From Actinobacillus suis ATCC 33415 (GTDB taxonomy: Bacteria; Pseudomonadota; Gammaproteobacteria; Enterobacterales; Pasteurellaceae), in assembly GCF_000739435.1 (NCBI RefSeq), contig NZ_CP009159.1:1116001-1180000 (forward strand): a stretch of DNA of 64,000 nucleotides, in the 5' to 3' direction. Below the pieces are notes generated by a model. That model saw only the letters and a list, made by a program, of their open reading frames with translations, made no database searches and was not told where the DNA came from. The position numbers and the translations under genes are program-made. The first letter of the stretch is position 1. Each line of letters begins with the position of its first letter. Positions 28,952 to 39,835 of this stretch are shown one piece after another.

Positions 28952-30234
28952 TTTATACCTCCGATTTGTTCTGCAACGGTTAATGCCGTTACCACAGCAA
29001 CACCCGAACCACAACCTTGCTCAATGCCTTGGAAACCACCAATGACATTGCCCACCGCATATAAATTCGGCACAACTGCACCGTTTTTTTGCACTTGGCA
29101 AGCCGAGTTAATCACCACACCGGCAGATTGGTAAGGTTGAGGTGCCGCAAAGCGGTTATTTGTCCAAGTAAAGCGATCGGAACTGTCAAAATTTTTGCAA
29201 CCGCAAATATCCAAATCAAACACCGGTTCTTTCACACGCTCAAATTCCGCCACAAGTCCGTTGCTAAAGAAACTGCCGGCAGCCAACACAAAATGATCTG
29301 CACTAATCGGTTCTTCTTGGTGTGATGTAGTAAAAATACGTACTACCTTATCCCCTTCAAATTCCGCTTTAACCGCTCGGTCACCGTTCATCATCATACC
29401 GCCTAATTGCTCAAAGCGTGAACGTAGCTGACGATGTTGGCGAATACCTAATAAAGACGGTGGTAACGTCGGTAATTCGAATAATGCTAAACCGGTTGCT
29501 TGTTGTAAGCTATTGAAGAAATCTTGATTATCCAAGCCGAAACAAGCCGGCAAAAATACTGCTTTCGCACTCCCTGCCGCTTGTTTAATTTCTTGCACCA
29601 GATCTTGGAAAGACAATTTATGCTCTAGTAATTGTGCAATATTTACGCTGCGAAACTCACGCGAGTTTTGACGTAAATAGTCCAACTCGGGAATATTCAA
29701 ATAACCGACTGTAAACTCATAATCAGCAAACTGGCTATGTTGTTTTAAATTGTCCGCTAATAATTGCGGTTGAAAATCGTGATAGCCTTCAATTCCTAAA
29801 ATGGCGACCTGTTTCTCCGCTAAGGCGGCTAAATGTTTTACTGTCGGTACGCTATTCGGCGATAACCACGTTGCACGAAGACCACCTAGCGGGGTAATGC
29901 GTTCATGATTTTGCACCGTTGAGCCTTCTAAATGTAGATTTAAACTTTGCGCTAATTGTTCGAACTGCTGCGCTTTTACCAATACTTGATCTTTGCCAAG
30001 AATGCTGTACGGATGTTCCGGCACTTGAAGTTTTAACTCATCAAGCGATTGGTAAACATTTTCGACTTTTTGACCGCTTGGTAAACGAGAAAGTAAATCC
30101 ATTGAACCGGAAGAAAAATCAATTGCCGCCTGTCCGTTGTTGATAATCGCACAGCGTTTACCTTGTTCTTGAAGCGCAATCCCACAGGTTAAACCGGCGA
30201 GCCCGCCGCCAATAATCACTACATCAAAATTCAT
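28948..30234 (-). CDS. glpB: Anaerobic glycerol-3-phosphate dehydrogenase subunit GlpB
   Basis: 428 residues. The N-terminal Rossmann motif [23 protein letters not shown] (seen at residues 4-26: GGGLAGL core) binds FAD or FMN. The C-terminal [20 protein letters not shown] is the family's second flavin contact. It forms the catalytic dimer with GlpA. It overlaps glpA by 11 bases and glpC by 4, so the three are translated as a unit. Confidence 0.96.
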   Translation of the reverse strand: MNFDVVIIGGGLAGLTCGIALQEQGKRCAIINNGQAAIDFSSGSMDLLSRLPSGQKVENVYQSLDELKLQVPEHPYSILGKDQVLVKAQQFEQLAQSLNLHLEGSTVQNHERITPLGGLRATWLSPNSVPTVKHLAALAEKQVAILGIEGYHDFQPQLLADNLKQHSQFADYEFTVGYLNIPELDYLRQNSREFRSVNIAQLLEHKLSFQDLVQEIKQAAGSAKAVFLPACFGLDNQDFFNSLQQATGLALFELPTLPPSLLGIRQHRQLRSRFEQLGGMMMNGDRAVKAEFEGDKVVRIFTTSHQEEPISADHFVLAAGSFFSNGLVAEFERVKEPVFDLDICGCKNFDSSDRFTWTNNRFAAPQPYQSAGVVINSACQVQKNGAVVPNLYAVGNVIGGFQGIEQGCGSGVAVVTALTVAEQIGGIK

Positions 30235-31909
30235 TGCTATTCACTCCCTGCTCTTCGTCCATCGGTACATCATTCAGTCCGAGTAGGCTATAGTAAATCC
30301 AGCTGGTAAATTCCGCTTCCCGCATTGCATCCCCCCATGCAATCGGTTGAATTCCACGCCAGCGCTCTTCCATAAATGAGGCTAATTGTGTGGTTGATTC
30401 TTTTGGTGTCGCCACTTTAAAACGACTCATCAGTCCTGCAGCACGACAAGCACAAAGTTCCGCTTGGCAAGTTCCCATACCGACACGAGTACGACGGCGT
30501 AAATCCACCAAATTATTCACGTTGAGTTCATCAACCGCATAGCGAACTTCACCGGCAGTTACTGCTTCACATTCACACACTAAAGTTTTATCTAAACGCT
30601 CGGTTTCAAGTAAACGCAATGCTCTGGAACCATGACGATAAACTGCAGAATGACGAATCGTATTCGGCAATGAAATAATTTTTTTACTGGTTTCTTCACG
30701 GCTTTCATTTGAACCCGGAAGCGGACGTTCCGCCGTGCTACACAAGCGGTCGGATTTATTCAATTTTTTGCAAACTAAATCGGTCGTCCATTCCGCCATC
30801 AAGCGATAAGTCATCAATTTACCGCCGGTAATCGTAATAAAACCGTCTAAACCGTCACGTTCTGCGTGATCCAGCAAGACGATACCACGGCTAACATTAC
30901 GACCGGACGGATCATCATCCGTCGCAACCAGAGGCCGCACCCCTGCATAAGCACGTAACACTCGGGTATGACGTAAACTTGGTGCAAGTTTCTCTCCTTC
31001 ACGGAATAACACATCCACTTCTTCCGGAGTAACCACCATATTGTCAATTTGATCATAAGGAATACGGTCGGAAGTCGTCCCGATAACACAAATGGTATCG
31101 CCCGGTACTAAAATATCGGCATTCGCCGGTTTACGACAACGGTTGATCACCATATTATTGATACGGTGTCCCATCACTAATAACGAACCTTTTGCCGGGA
31201 ACATTTTGATTTTGAGATCGGCGTATTCGGCAATACCCTGCCCCCAGATCCCGCCTGCATTCACCACAATCGGCGCAAAAAATTGGCGTTTGACTTGGTT
31301 TCGATGATCAAACACATTAACACCGATAACAGTGCCACCTTCGCGAATCAAACCGGTTACTTCACAGTAAGTAAACACTTTTGCACCATTCTCCGTCGCA
31401 TCCAACATATTGGAAGCGGTTAAACGGAACGGGTCAATCGAACCATCCGGCACAACCACTGCACCGACTAGCGAAGGGTTAACGGACGGCTCCATATATT
31501 TTGCAAGGTCCGGCTCAATTTCGACCGCTTCTATACCCGAATCGGTACAGGCTTGGATAAAGTTTTTCTGATAATTAAGATCATCTTCCGGTAGGGTAAT
31601 GAAAAGCCCTTTTGTGTCATCTACACAATGGCGCGCGATCTGTTTGAGGATGAGATTTTCCTTAATACATTCTTCAGCCGATTCTCTATCATTTACCGCA
31701 TAGCGAGCCCCGCTATGTAGCAAGCCGTGATTACGACCGGTTGCGCCGGTTGCAATGTCTCTACGCTCTAACAATACGCATTTTAAACCTCGGAGCGCAC
31801 AGTCTCTTGCAATCCCCGCACCGGTTGCGCCGCCGCCGATGATAATGACATCTGTACTGATTGGCGAAAAATCTGCAACATTTTGATACATTTGAGGTGA
31901 AATGTTCAT
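30224..31909 (-). CDS. glpA: Anaerobic glycerol-3-phosphate dehydrogenase subunit GlpA
   Basis: 561 residues from the ATG at 31909 (AGAGG upstream). The open frame extends 42 codons further, but the inner start fits the family. FAD motif [17 protein letters not shown] (about residues 21-37), DAO-type oxidoreductase body, and a C-terminal BFD-like 2Fe-2S domain with cysteines in [11 protein letters not shown] and [11 protein letters not shown] (about residues 450-505). It oxidises glycerol-3-phosphate to DHAP with fumarate or nitrate as final acceptor. It is slightly longer than E. coli GlpA (542). Divergent from glpQ. Confidence 0.96.
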   Translation of the reverse strand: MNISPQMYQNVADFSPISTDVIIIGGGATGAGIARDCALRGLKCVLLERRDIATGATGRNHGLLHSGARYAVNDRESAEECIKENLILKQIARHCVDDTKGLFITLPEDDLNYQKNFIQACTDSGIEAVEIEPDLAKYMEPSVNPSLVGAVVVPDGSIDPFRLTASNMLDATENGAKVFTYCEVTGLIREGGTVIGVNVFDHRNQVKRQFFAPIVVNAGGIWGQGIAEYADLKIKMFPAKGSLLVMGHRINNMVINRCRKPANADILVPGDTICVIGTTSDRIPYDQIDNMVVTPEEVDVLFREGEKLAPSLRHTRVLRAYAGVRPLVATDDDPSGRNVSRGIVLLDHAERDGLDGFITITGGKLMTYRLMAEWTTDLVCKKLNKSDRLCSTAERPLPGSNESREETSKKIISLPNTIRHSAVYRHGSRALRLLETERLDKTLVCECEAVTAGEVRYAVDELNVNNLVDLRRRTRVGMGTCQAELCACRAAGLMSRFKVATPKESTTQLASFMEERWRGIQPIAWGDAMREAEFTSWIYYSLLGLNDVPMDEEQGVNSNEF

Positions 31910-32020
31910 ACTCAACCTCTCCCACATTTTAAATGAAATGAAACGAAACAATAAAAACAGATTTATTGTATAAAAATGAGCGTTTTGGAACAAGCAGATG
32001 AGCATAAAAGAAATCAAAAA

Positions 32021-32036
32021 TGTGATAATGCTCACA
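32021..32036. promoter_or_regulatory. CRP site 1 in the glpA-glpQ divergent region
   Basis: TGTGATAATGCTCACA matches TGTGA-N6-TCACA perfectly. It lies about 68 bases upstream of a predicted glpA start (minus-strand TATACA at 31972-31967). Confidence 0.8.
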
Positions 32037-32061
32037 AAGAATTTAAATTTGTTAAATTCTT

Positions 32062-32077
32062 TGTGGAATAGATCACA
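32062..32077. promoter_or_regulatory. CRP site 2 in the glpA-glpQ divergent region
   Basis: TGTGGAATAGATCACA differs from the CRP consensus at one conserved base. Its centre is about 42 bases upstream of a predicted glpQ start (TATTCA -10 at 32100-32105), the class II position. Confidence 0.65.
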
Positions 32078-32172
32078 AATTTGTACAAATGTGCTTTTCT
32101 ATTCATTTTGTTCGGTTATCCTGTGCGCGGTTTGTTGATAAACAAACATTTAAGCTAATCAAGGAGAAAATA

Positions 32173-33261
32173 ATGAAATTGAAAACATTAGCTATGAGCT
32201 TACTTGCAGCAGCAGTTTTAACTGGATGTACCACACAGCAAGCCGCTGATAAATCAGCTCAGTCAGACAAATTAATCATTGCACATCGTGGAGCGAGTGG
32301 TTACCTACCTGAACATACGCTTGAGTCTAAAGCGCTCGCTTTTGCTCAACAAGCGGATTATTTAGAACAAGATCTTGCGATGACGAAAGATAATCGCTTA
32401 ATTGTTATTCATGACCATTTCTTAGACGGTTTAACTGATGTAGCGAAGAAATTCCCGAAACGTGCGCGTAAAGACGGTCGTTTCTATGTCGCTGATTTCA
32501 CCTTAAAAGAAATCCAAACACTTGAAATGACAGAAAACTTCAAAACAGAAAACGGTCAACAAGTACAAGTTTATCCAAACCGTTTCCCAATGTGGAAATC
32601 TCATTTCCGAATTCACACCTTCGAAGATGAAATCGAATTTATCCAAGGCTTAGAAAAATCAACCGGTAAACAAATCGGTATTTACCCAGAAATCAAAGCA
32701 CCTTGGCTACATCACCAAGAAGGCAAAGATATTGCATTAGAAACCTTAAAAGTACTGAAAAAATACGGCTATGACCAAAAATCGGACAAAGTTTATTTAC
32801 AAACTTTCGATTTTAACGAGTTAAAACGTATTAAAACTGAATTGTTACCAAAACTTGGTATGGACGTAAAACTTGTTCAATTAATCGCTTATACCGATTG
32901 GCATGAAACCGAAGAAAAAGATGCTTCGGGCAAATGGGTGAACTATAACTACGACTGGATGTTTAAAGACGGTGCTATGACTGAAGTAGCTAAATATGCC
33001 GATGGTGTAGGTCCGGGTTGGTATATGTTGGTGGATGATAAAAACTCAAAATTAGGTGATGTCAAATACACGCCAATGGTAAAAGATATTGCGAAAACCA
33101 ACATGGAATTACACCCGTACACTGTACGTAAAGATGCGCTTCCGGAATTCTTTACTGATGTAAATCAAATGTATGATGCGCTATTAAACAAAGCGGGAGC
33201 AACCGGGGTATTCACCGATTTCCCTGATACCGGCGTACAGTTTATTAAAGGAACTAAATAA
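32173..33261 (+). CDS. glpQ: Glycerophosphodiester phosphodiesterase lipoprotein GlpQ (protein D homologue)
   Basis: 362 residues from the ATG at 32173, with AAGGAGAA upstream. A lipoprotein signal ends in LTGC (Cys19), unlike E. coli GlpQ, which is a free periplasmic enzyme. The catalytic GDPD motif is HRGASGYLPEHT (from His38), followed by EQDLAMTKDNRLIVIHDH. The sequence closely follows H. influenzae protein D (Hpd) along its length. It hydrolyses glycerophosphodiesters to glycerol-3-phosphate, which GlpT imports, and in H. influenzae helps obtain choline from the host. Outer-membrane placement is inferred from the lipobox. Confidence 0.95.
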   Translation: MKLKTLAMSLLAAAVLTGCTTQQAADKSAQSDKLIIAHRGASGYLPEHTLESKALAFAQQADYLEQDLAMTKDNRLIVIHDHFLDGLTDVAKKFPKRARKDGRFYVADFTLKEIQTLEMTENFKTENGQQVQVYPNRFPMWKSHFRIHTFEDEIEFIQGLEKSTGKQIGIYPEIKAPWLHHQEGKDIALETLKVLKKYGYDQKSDKVYLQTFDFNELKRIKTELLPKLGMDVKLVQLIAYTDWHETEEKDASGKWVNYNYDWMFKDGAMTEVAKYADGVGPGWYMLVDDKNSKLGDVKYTPMVKDIAKTNMELHPYTVRKDALPEFFTDVNQMYDALLNKAGATGVFTDFPDTGVQFIKGTK

Positions 33262-33342
33262 GCGTTTTTTGAGCGAAAATGAATACTAAATTTGTGAATT
33301 GCTTACATTTTTAACAAATATGTTGAAAATCTCTCATAAAAA

Positions 33343-33358
33343 TGTGAGTGCATTCACA
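33343..33358. promoter_or_regulatory. CRP site upstream of glpT
   Basis: TGTGAGTGCATTCACA is a perfect TGTGA-N6-TCACA site. Its centre is about 42 bases upstream of a start predicted from TATTAC (33381-33386), so CRP would act as a class II activator of glpT. Confidence 0.8.
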
Positions 33359-33410
33359 AATTTAGATAAATAATATGGAGTATTACTCTTTTTTCGCTAA
33401 AATATGCGTG

Positions 33411-33430
33411 ATTGTTCGTAATCGAACGTT
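33411..33430. promoter_or_regulatory. Candidate GlpR operator upstream of glpT
   Basis: ATTGTTCGTAATCGAACGTT is an inverted repeat TGTTCG-TAAT-CGAACG, of the TTCG-N4-CGAA type bound by GlpR of the DeoR family. It lies just downstream of the predicted glpT start, a position suited to repression relieved by glycerol-3-phosphate. Confidence 0.6.
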
Positions 33431-33460
33431 TTATCAATATATATCATTTGGAGTGTTTCT

Positions 33461-34906
33461 ATGTTTGGTCCTTTTAAACCGGCTCCGCACATTGCGGAAT
33501 TACCGGCAGATAAAATAGATGCAAGATATAAATTCTTACGTTGGCAAGTATTCGCAGGTATCTTCTTTGGATACGCCGCATATTATTTTGTGCGTGCAAA
33601 CTTCGACCTTGCGCAAAAAGGTTTAATTGAAGCAGGTTTATATAACAAAGCTGAATTAGGTATTATCGGTACCGGCGCAGGTTTAGCTTATGGTCTTTCT
33701 AAGTTCGTGATGGCAGGCATGTCTGACCGTTCAAACCCGAAAGTATTTTTACCGTTCGGTTTATTACTTTCCGGTCTCTGTATGACGATGATGGGCTTAA
33801 TGCCGTGGGCAACTTCAGGTATTGCTGTCATGTTCATCATGATTTTCTTAAATGGTTGGTTCCAAGGTATGGGTTGGCCTCCATGTGGTAGAACGATGGT
33901 ACATTGGTGGTCTAAATCTGAGCGTGGTACTATCGTTTCTATTTGGAACTGTGCGCATAACGTGGGTGGTATGGTACCGGGTGCAATGGTGTTGTTAGCA
34001 AGTGCGATTTACTTTAGTAATACTGGTGAACACGCAACTGCGAAAGACGTATGGCAACAAGCGCTTTACTATCCGGGTATTGCTGCAATGATTGCTGCGA
34101 TTCCAGTTTATTTTGTAATGAAAGACACGCCACAATCTTGCGGTTTACCTCCGGTAGAAAAATGGCGTAATGATTATCCTGATGACTATAATGAGGAAAC
34201 AGCGGAAAAAGATTTAAGTACCAAAGAAATCTTTGTGACTTATGTACTTAAAAACAAATTATTATGGTATATCGCAATCGCTAACGTATTCGTTTATTTA
34301 ATTCGTTATGGTGTATTAAAATGGTCTCCGGTTTATCTTGGCGAAGTAAAACACTTCAATATTAAAGGTACTGCTTGGGCTTATACCATTTATGAATTAG
34401 CCGCTATTCCGGGTACATTATTATGCGGTTGGGTATCGGATAAATTATTCAAAGGTAAACGTGGTTTAACCGGCTTTATCTTTATGATCTTAACCACGAT
34501 TGCCGTTGTAGCATTATGGAAAAACCCAGCAACACCAGAGGCTGAATTAGCGCAATATGCAGGTAAAGCGTGGTATGAAAACCCATATCAATTGATGGAC
34601 TTCATTTTAATGACTACTATCGGTTTCTTAATTTATGGTCCGGTAATGTTAATTGGTTTACATGCGCTTGAGTTAGCACCGAAAAAAGCCGCGGGTACAT
34701 CAGCAGGTTTCACCGGTCTATTCGGTTACTTAGGTGGTACGGTTTCTGCATCAGCAGTTGTTGGTTGGGCAGCAGAATATTATGGCTGGGACGGCGGTTT
34801 CTACGTGATGATTGCTGGCGGTGTGTTAGCTGTGTTATTAATGCTTATCGTAATGCTTGAAGAAGGTAAACATAAAGCAAAATTAGGCGACCACTACGGT
34901 AAATAA
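33461..34906 (+). CDS. glpT: Glycerol-3-phosphate transporter GlpT
   Basis: 481 residues, MFS antiporter exchanging glycerol-3-phosphate for phosphate at the inner membrane. About twelve membrane segments. The conserved stretches [14 protein letters not shown] (about residues 42-55), [17 protein letters not shown] and the [15 protein letters not shown] segment are characteristic. The start has TGGAG upstream. It is followed by a strong terminator, so it is separate from the next gene. It completes a salvage route with glpQ and glpABC. Confidence 0.97.
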   Translation: MFGPFKPAPHIAELPADKIDARYKFLRWQVFAGIFFGYAAYYFVRANFDLAQKGLIEAGLYNKAELGIIGTGAGLAYGLSKFVMAGMSDRSNPKVFLPFGLLLSGLCMTMMGLMPWATSGIAVMFIMIFLNGWFQGMGWPPCGRTMVHWWSKSERGTIVSIWNCAHNVGGMVPGAMVLLASAIYFSNTGEHATAKDVWQQALYYPGIAAMIAAIPVYFVMKDTPQSCGLPPVEKWRNDYPDDYNEETAEKDLSTKEIFVTYVLKNKLLWYIAIANVFVYLIRYGVLKWSPVYLGEVKHFNIKGTAWAYTIYELAAIPGTLLCGWVSDKLFKGKRGLTGFIFMILTTIAVVALWKNPATPEAELAQYAGKAWYENPYQLMDFILMTTIGFLIYGPVMLIGLHALELAPKKAAGTSAGFTGLFGYLGGTVSASAVVGWAAEYYGWDGGFYVMIAGGVLAVLLMLIVMLEEGKHKAKLGDHYGK

Positions 34907-34921
34907 TTAACTCGCTTACAA

Positions 34922-34952
34922 AAGGAAGAACAATTGTTCTTCCTTTTTTTCA
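34922..34952 (+). terminator. Terminator after glpT
   Basis: AAGGAAGAAC AATT GTTCTTCCTT forms a perfect stem followed by five more T. Confidence 0.92.
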
Positions 34953-35048
34953 TCCTAAAACCACTATTTGTCATCAATTTGCCATATAACTAAGGTTAAC
35001 TAGCTACTAACTTCCTTAACCAACAACATTAAATAACTGGAGAATCAT

Positions 35049-35957
35049 ATGAAATTATCAAAAATTGCACTTACGTTAGGCTGTTTATTTATGACTTCTA
35101 TCAGTGTTGCAAATCAAAGCTGCCTCTCTCCATACGCAGAAGCATTACCTAAATATGAATATACTTTAAACAAAGTAATGGAGGTCAATGGTCGCCAAGG
35201 TGTCACCACTGACGGTAAATATCTCTATGTATCTGGTTCAGCGTCGCTCGCCAAATATGATTTAAACGAGAAGCTCATAACTGAAAACAAAAAACCGTTT
35301 ATCGGTTATCAAAAAGAAGCCAATCATATCGGTGATATCGATATTTATAACAATGAATTATATATTTCCTCCGAATGGTTTATGGACGGTGTTGGTAAAA
35401 ATATCCAAATTGCCATTCATGATTCGGATAGCTTAGCATTTAAGAGATCTGTAGATTTTTATCCGGAGTCGGGGCAATTAGAAGTCTCGGCAATTACGGT
35501 CGATACCGTCAATCATAGTGTTTGGATGGCATCTTGGGTTGGAGAAGAAAGTGGTCGCTATTTATATGAATATGATCTTGATAGTGGCAAATATAAACGC
35601 AAAGTCCATTTACAGCCGGTTCCGCAATGGATTCAAGGTATCTTCGCCCATGAGGGAAACTTATATCTGACTGCAGATGATGGAACTGCCGATGAGAAAG
35701 AACACGATCACTTATATCGTGTAGAACTTTCTGCTAAAAATAACGAAGCTCGAGTTGTGCTAGAGCGTACCCTTGATGATGTGAAAGATTATGGTGAAAT
35801 TGAAGGACTCGTAATCAATCCAAAAAGTAAGCAACTGATTGTACATGCTAATCGCGGCAAACAAATCGTATTAGGAATGCCGAAAGGTTTTTACCCGGGA
35901 TATGATCGTGAAATTAGTGAACTGTATTTTTATCAAATGACGCCTAGATGCCAATAA
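35049..35957 (+). CDS. Secreted protein, probable beta-propeller, unknown role
   Basis: 302 residues with a signal peptide (cleavage likely after SISVA, residue 21). The body shows repeated short strands with GKYLYVSGSASLAKYDL, GDIDIYNNELYISSEW, NHSVWMASW, and GIFAHEGNLYLTADDG patterns at spacings of 40-50 residues, as in NHL/YncE-type propellers. Cys25 and Cys301 could close the ring by a disulfide. A GGAG ribosome site precedes the ATG. It has its own terminator on each side, so it is monocistronic. No ligand can be read; not recognised as a named family. Confidence 0.75.
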   Translation: MKLSKIALTLGCLFMTSISVANQSCLSPYAEALPKYEYTLNKVMEVNGRQGVTTDGKYLYVSGSASLAKYDLNEKLITENKKPFIGYQKEANHIGDIDIYNNELYISSEWFMDGVGKNIQIAIHDSDSLAFKRSVDFYPESGQLEVSAITVDTVNHSVWMASWVGEESGRYLYEYDLDSGKYKRKVHLQPVPQWIQGIFAHEGNLYLTADDGTADEKEHDHLYRVELSAKNNEARVVLERTLDDVKDYGEIEGLVINPKSKQLIVHANRGKQIVLGMPKGFYPGYDREISELYFYQMTPRCQ

Positions 35958-35983
35958 TCATTTCTGTTTTTCCCATTTCTTAT

Positions 35984-36018
35984 AAGGAAATAATCCGAGA
36001 TTATTTCCTTTCTTTTTT
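35984..36018 (+). terminator. Terminator between the 35049-35957 gene and lon
   Basis: AAGGAAATAATC and GATTATTTCCTT form a 12-base perfect stem with a 3-base loop, followed by TCTTTTTT. Confidence 0.93.
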
Positions 36019-36037
36019 AACTTTAATCAAATTTTTT

Positions 36038-36063
36038 CTTGTTTTTCCAAATTTCACCCCCAT
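36038..36063 (+). promoter_or_regulatory. Heat-shock (sigma-32) type promoter of lon
   Basis: CTTGTT (36038-36043) and CCCCAT (36058-36063) are 14 bases apart. The -10 matches the sigma-32 consensus CCCCATnT well, and the -35 matches CTTGAA at four of six bases. Lon is a classical heat-shock gene in E. coli. Confidence 0.65.
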
Positions 36064-36112
36064 AATGGAAAAATTAATATTTTGATAGAACATTTAAGAA
36101 GAGAGCAAATTC

Positions 36113-38521
36113 ATGGCACCAAGAAAAAAGAAAGCAATTGAGTTACCGCTACTTCCGTTACGTGACGTAGTGGTTTTTCCTTATATGGTTATGCCGTTAT
36201 TTGTAGGGCGAGAAAAATCGATTCAAGCCTTACGTGCAGCAATGGATAGTAATAAACAATTATTCCTTGTAACTCAACAAGATCCTAATAAAGAAGAACC
36301 AACAACTGCCGATGTATATGATGTTGGTGTAATTGCCAATATTATCCAAATGCTAAACCTTCCGGACGGTACGGTAAAAGTACTCGTTGAAGGTCAGCAA
36401 CGTGCCAAAATTGAACATATTCACGATGATGAAAACGGCTTTTGGGCTGGTGTACAAGTTATCTCATCGGAATTTGATGAAGAAGATAGTGAATTACAAG
36501 CAATCGCAAAAGCAACACTTAATGAATTTGAAAATTACGTAAAAAATAATAAAAAGATTCCGGCTGAAATTCTACCTAAATTACAAAAAATCACTTCGGA
36601 AGACCGCTTAGCCGATACGATTTCTTCAAACCTCATTGCGCCGGTTAAGAAAAAACAAGCGCTACTTGAAGAAGCAAATCTTATCGCTCGTTTTGAAGCG
36701 TTATTAGTTGCGATGGCGACGGAAATGGATTCTCTGGAAACAGAAAGCCGAATTCGTAATCGTGTTAAGCAACAAATGGAAAAAAACCAACGTGATTACT
36801 ATTTGAATGAGCAAATTAAAGCAATTCAAAAAGAATTAGGTAATGGTGAAGATGCCGAACAGAGCGAATTAGATAAACTTAAAGAGAAAATTGATGCAGC
36901 TAAATTACCGGTAGAAGTAAAAGAAAAATTAGACGGAGAATTTAAAAAATTAAAAGCGATGCCGCAAAGTTCTTCTGAAGCAACCGTAGTACGCAGTTAT
37001 ATTGACTGGATTTTGCAAATGCCATGGCATAAAAAATCTGCGGTCAAAAAAGACTTAGCGAAAGCTCAAGCCGTATTGGATAAAGATCATTACGGGCTCG
37101 AAAAAGTTAAAGAACGCATTGTGGAATATCTTGCGGTACAAAGTCGCTTAAATAAACTCAAAGGTCCAATCCTTTGTTTAGTTGGTCCTCCGGGCGTAGG
37201 TAAAACCTCGCTTGGTCAATCTATCGCTAATGCGACCGGACGTAAATATGTCCGTATGGCACTAGGTGGCGTGCGTGACGAAGCGGAAATCCGTGGTCAT
37301 CGCCGTACTTATATCGGTTCTATGCCGGGTTCATTAATGATGAAAATGGCAAAAGTCGGCGTGAAGAACCCGCTATTCTTGCTCGATGAAATCGACAAAA
37401 TGGCGCAGGATATGCGTGGTGACCCAGCGTCTGCATTACTTGAAGTGTTAGATCCGGAACAAAATAAAGCGTTTAACGATCATTACTTAGAAGTTGATTA
37501 TGATCTTTCTGATGTCATGTTTGTCGCAACATCAAACTCGATGAATATTCCACCGGCACTACTCGACCGTATGGAAGTTATTCGTCTTTCCGGTTATACC
37601 GAAGATGAAAAAATGCACATCGCACGTGAACATTTAATTGCTAAGCAGCAAGAAAATAACGGCTTAAAAGCAGGTGAATTAAGCATTGAAGACAGTGCGA
37701 TTTTAAGCATTATTCGTTACTACACTCGTGAAGCCGGTGTGCGTGGTCTTGAGCGTGAAATTGCGAAAATCTGTCGTAAAGCGGTTAAAACTTTAGTGCT
37801 AGACAAGAAAGTTAAATCACTGACTGTAACAGAAGAGAATATTGCGGATTACTTAGGTGTAAAACGTTTTGATTACGGCAAAATGGATAACCAAAACCGT
37901 GTAGGTGAAGTAACCGGTTTAGCATGGACAGAAGTTGGCGGCGACTTACTAACGATCGAAACAGCATCAGTAGCAGGTAAAGGTAAATTCTCATTTACAG
38001 GTTCATTAGGCGATGTAATGAAAGAATCTATCCAAGCGGCAATGATGGTGGTGCGTGCAAGAGCTGCTCAATTAGGTATCGCAGATGACTTCCACGAAAA
38101 ACGTGATATTCACGTACACGTGCCGGACGGTGCAACACCAAAAGACGGTCCAAGTGCGGGTATCGCAATGTGTACTGCATTAATTTCGAGCTTAACCGGT
38201 AACCCTGTTCGTAAAGAGGTAGCGATGACCGGTGAAATTAGCTTACGAGGTAAAGTATTACCAATCGGCGGCTTAAAAGAGAAATTACTGGCGGCACACC
38301 GTGGCGGCATTACCACCGTGATTATTCCAAAAGACAATGAAAAAGATTTGGAAGAAATTCCGGAAAATGCAAAAGCGGCATTAACAATCCATGCGGTCGA
38401 AACAATTGATGAAGTATTATCAATTGCATTGGAAAATCCGCCAATGGGGATTGAGATCATTCCGGCAAAATCTCAAACGATTAAAGTGAAAAAATCTCGC
38501 TCAAAAGCGGCAATTCAATAA
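36113..38521 (+). CDS. lon: ATP-dependent protease Lon
   Basis: 802 residues. The N-terminal substrate-binding LON domain starts [24 protein letters not shown] (residues 9-32; core [10 protein letters not shown]). The AAA+ module has Walker [10 protein letters not shown] (about residues 361-369) and Walker B LLDEIDKM. The C-terminal protease has the Ser-Lys dyad: serine in [10 protein letters not shown] (about 687) and the lysine near GLKEKLLAA. It degrades damaged and short-lived proteins in the cytoplasm. Length is as in E. coli (784). Preceded by a heat-shock-type promoter. Confidence 0.98.
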   Translation: MAPRKKKAIELPLLPLRDVVVFPYMVMPLFVGREKSIQALRAAMDSNKQLFLVTQQDPNKEEPTTADVYDVGVIANIIQMLNLPDGTVKVLVEGQQRAKIEHIHDDENGFWAGVQVISSEFDEEDSELQAIAKATLNEFENYVKNNKKIPAEILPKLQKITSEDRLADTISSNLIAPVKKKQALLEEANLIARFEALLVAMATEMDSLETESRIRNRVKQQMEKNQRDYYLNEQIKAIQKELGNGEDAEQSELDKLKEKIDAAKLPVEVKEKLDGEFKKLKAMPQSSSEATVVRSYIDWILQMPWHKKSAVKKDLAKAQAVLDKDHYGLEKVKERIVEYLAVQSRLNKLKGPILCLVGPPGVGKTSLGQSIANATGRKYVRMALGGVRDEAEIRGHRRTYIGSMPGSLMMKMAKVGVKNPLFLLDEIDKMAQDMRGDPASALLEVLDPEQNKAFNDHYLEVDYDLSDVMFVATSNSMNIPPALLDRMEVIRLSGYTEDEKMHIAREHLIAKQQENNGLKAGELSIEDSAILSIIRYYTREAGVRGLEREIAKICRKAVKTLVLDKKVKSLTVTEENIADYLGVKRFDYGKMDNQNRVGEVTGLAWTEVGGDLLTIETASVAGKGKFSFTGSLGDVMKESIQAAMMVVRARAAQLGIADDFHEKRDIHVHVPDGATPKDGPSAGIAMCTALISSLTGNPVRKEVAMTGEISLRGKVLPIGGLKEKLLAAHRGGITTVIIPKDNEKDLEEIPENAKAALTIHAVETIDEVLSIALENPPMGIEIIPAKSQTIKVKKSRSKAAIQ

Positions 38522-38540
38522 ATTTATCGTTTAAAGTAAA

Positions 38541-38576
38541 AAACCTCGAATATTTATTATTCGAGGTTTCTTTTTT
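38541..38576. terminator. Terminator between lon and dxr
   Basis: AAACCTCGAATA / TATTCGAGGTTT with a short loop, followed by CTTTTTT. The preceding A run allows use on the minus strand for dxr as well. Confidence 0.9.
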
Positions 38577-39765
38577 ATAGATTAATCACAGCTTGTTCTG
38601 CTAATTCCCGTGCCAGCTTATCAATATGTAACACATCAGCTATTTCTGTTACTTGAATCGGTGCAATATTTTCCACTACCGTTCTATTCACATTCACAAT
38701 ATCAATAAAACGAATACGTTCATTTAAGAAAGCTTCTACCGCCACTTCATTTGCCGCATTCATTGCGGTTGTCGCATATTGCCCTTCTGCAAATGCATCA
38801 ATCGCTAATTTCAAATTTGGATAGCGGGCAAAGTCCGGTTCGATAAAAGTTAATTCTTTCAATTTAAAGAAATCTAACGGTGCCACACCTGCATTAATCC
38901 GCTTCGGATATGCCATAGTATGCGCAATCGGTGTACACATATCCGGATTCCCCATTTGAGCGATAACCGAGCCGTCAATATAACGTACCATCGAGTGAAT
39001 AATAGATTGCGGATGAATAATAATTTCCATCTCCTCTGCCGAAGCATTGAATAGCCAACGAGCCTCAATATATTCCAAACCTTTATTCATCATAGTGGCA
39101 CTGTCGACTGAGATTTTCTTACCCATTGACCAATTCGGATGTGCCACCGCTTGTGCCGGAGTAATACTTGCAAACTCATCGAGTGGTTTTACACGAAACG
39201 GACCGCCTGAACCGGTTAAAATAATTTTACTCACGCCTAACTCTGCAAGCGGGCAAAAACCGACTTTTTGTTGCGCTTCCGGTGGTAGAGATTGGAAAAT
39301 CGCATTGTGTTCACTATCAACCGGTAATAACTGCGCGCCAGATTTTCTCGCTTCATCAATAAAAATTTGTCCGCAAGTAACTAACGATTCTTTATTGGCC
39401 AATAAAACTTTTTTACCGGCCTTAACCGCTGAAAGGGTTGGTAACAAACCTGCCGCCCCAACAATTGCCGCCATCACCATATCCACTTCGGGGTGAGCGC
39501 TTAGTTCACAAATCGCTTTTTGGCCGCTTAGCACTTCGGTTTTTACATTGAATTGTTTGAGCTGTTCCGCTAACGCTTTTGCTGCATTCTCATCATCTAG
39601 AGCGGCAAATTTCGGTTGAAACAATAAACATTGCGCTGCCATTAATTCAACATTTTTACCACCAACTAAACCGAATACCTCGTATTCCGTTTTGTTCTGT
39701 TCCACCACAGATAAAGTGCTTTTACCGATTGAGCCGGTTGAACCTAAAATCACTAATTTCTTCAT
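38575..39765 (-). CDS. dxr: 1-deoxy-D-xylulose-5-phosphate reductoisomerase Dxr
   Basis: 396 residues; makes MEP in the non-mevalonate isoprenoid pathway. NADPH motif [17 protein letters not shown] (about residues 5-21), NKESLVTCG (about 124-132), and the metal/substrate motif [11 protein letters not shown] (about 146-156) are present. ATG 39765 has AGGA seven bases upstream and is preferred over the ATG two codons earlier. It lies downstream of relA, separated by an uptake-word hairpin. Confidence 0.97.
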   Translation of the reverse strand: MKKLVILGSTGSIGKSTLSVVEQNKTEYEVFGLVGGKNVELMAAQCLLFQPKFAALDDENAAKALAEQLKQFNVKTEVLSGQKAICELSAHPEVDMVMAAIVGAAGLLPTLSAVKAGKKVLLANKESLVTCGQIFIDEARKSGAQLLPVDSEHNAIFQSLPPEAQQKVGFCPLAELGVSKIILTGSGGPFRVKPLDEFASITPAQAVAHPNWSMGKKISVDSATMMNKGLEYIEARWLFNASAEEMEIIIHPQSIIHSMVRYIDGSVIAQMGNPDMCTPIAHTMAYPKRINAGVAPLDFFKLKELTFIEPDFARYPNLKLAIDAFAEGQYATTAMNAANEVAVEAFLNERIRFIDIVNVNRTVVENIAPIQVTEIADVLHIDKLARELAEQAVINL

Positions 39766-39786
39766 AGACATTCCTAATCACTAAAA

Positions 39787-39832
39787 ACAAGCGGTCTATT
39801 TTGCAATTTTTTTTGCAAATTTGACCGCTTGT
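39787..39832 (-). terminator. Uptake-word hairpin between relA and dxr
   Basis: ACAAGCGGTC (39787-39796) and GACCGCTTGT (39823-39832) are two inverted uptake words forming a perfect 10-base stem. It probably attenuates or ends the relA transcript. Confidence 0.7.
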
Positions 39833-39835
39833 CAC

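Noticed and set aside
38110..38460. 116-residue minus-strand ORF inside lon
   Set aside because: Shadow of the strongly conserved protease domain of lon.
39047..39496. 149-residue plus-strand ORF inside dxr
   Set aside because: Long only because dxr codons avoid stops on the other strand; no motif or ribosome site.
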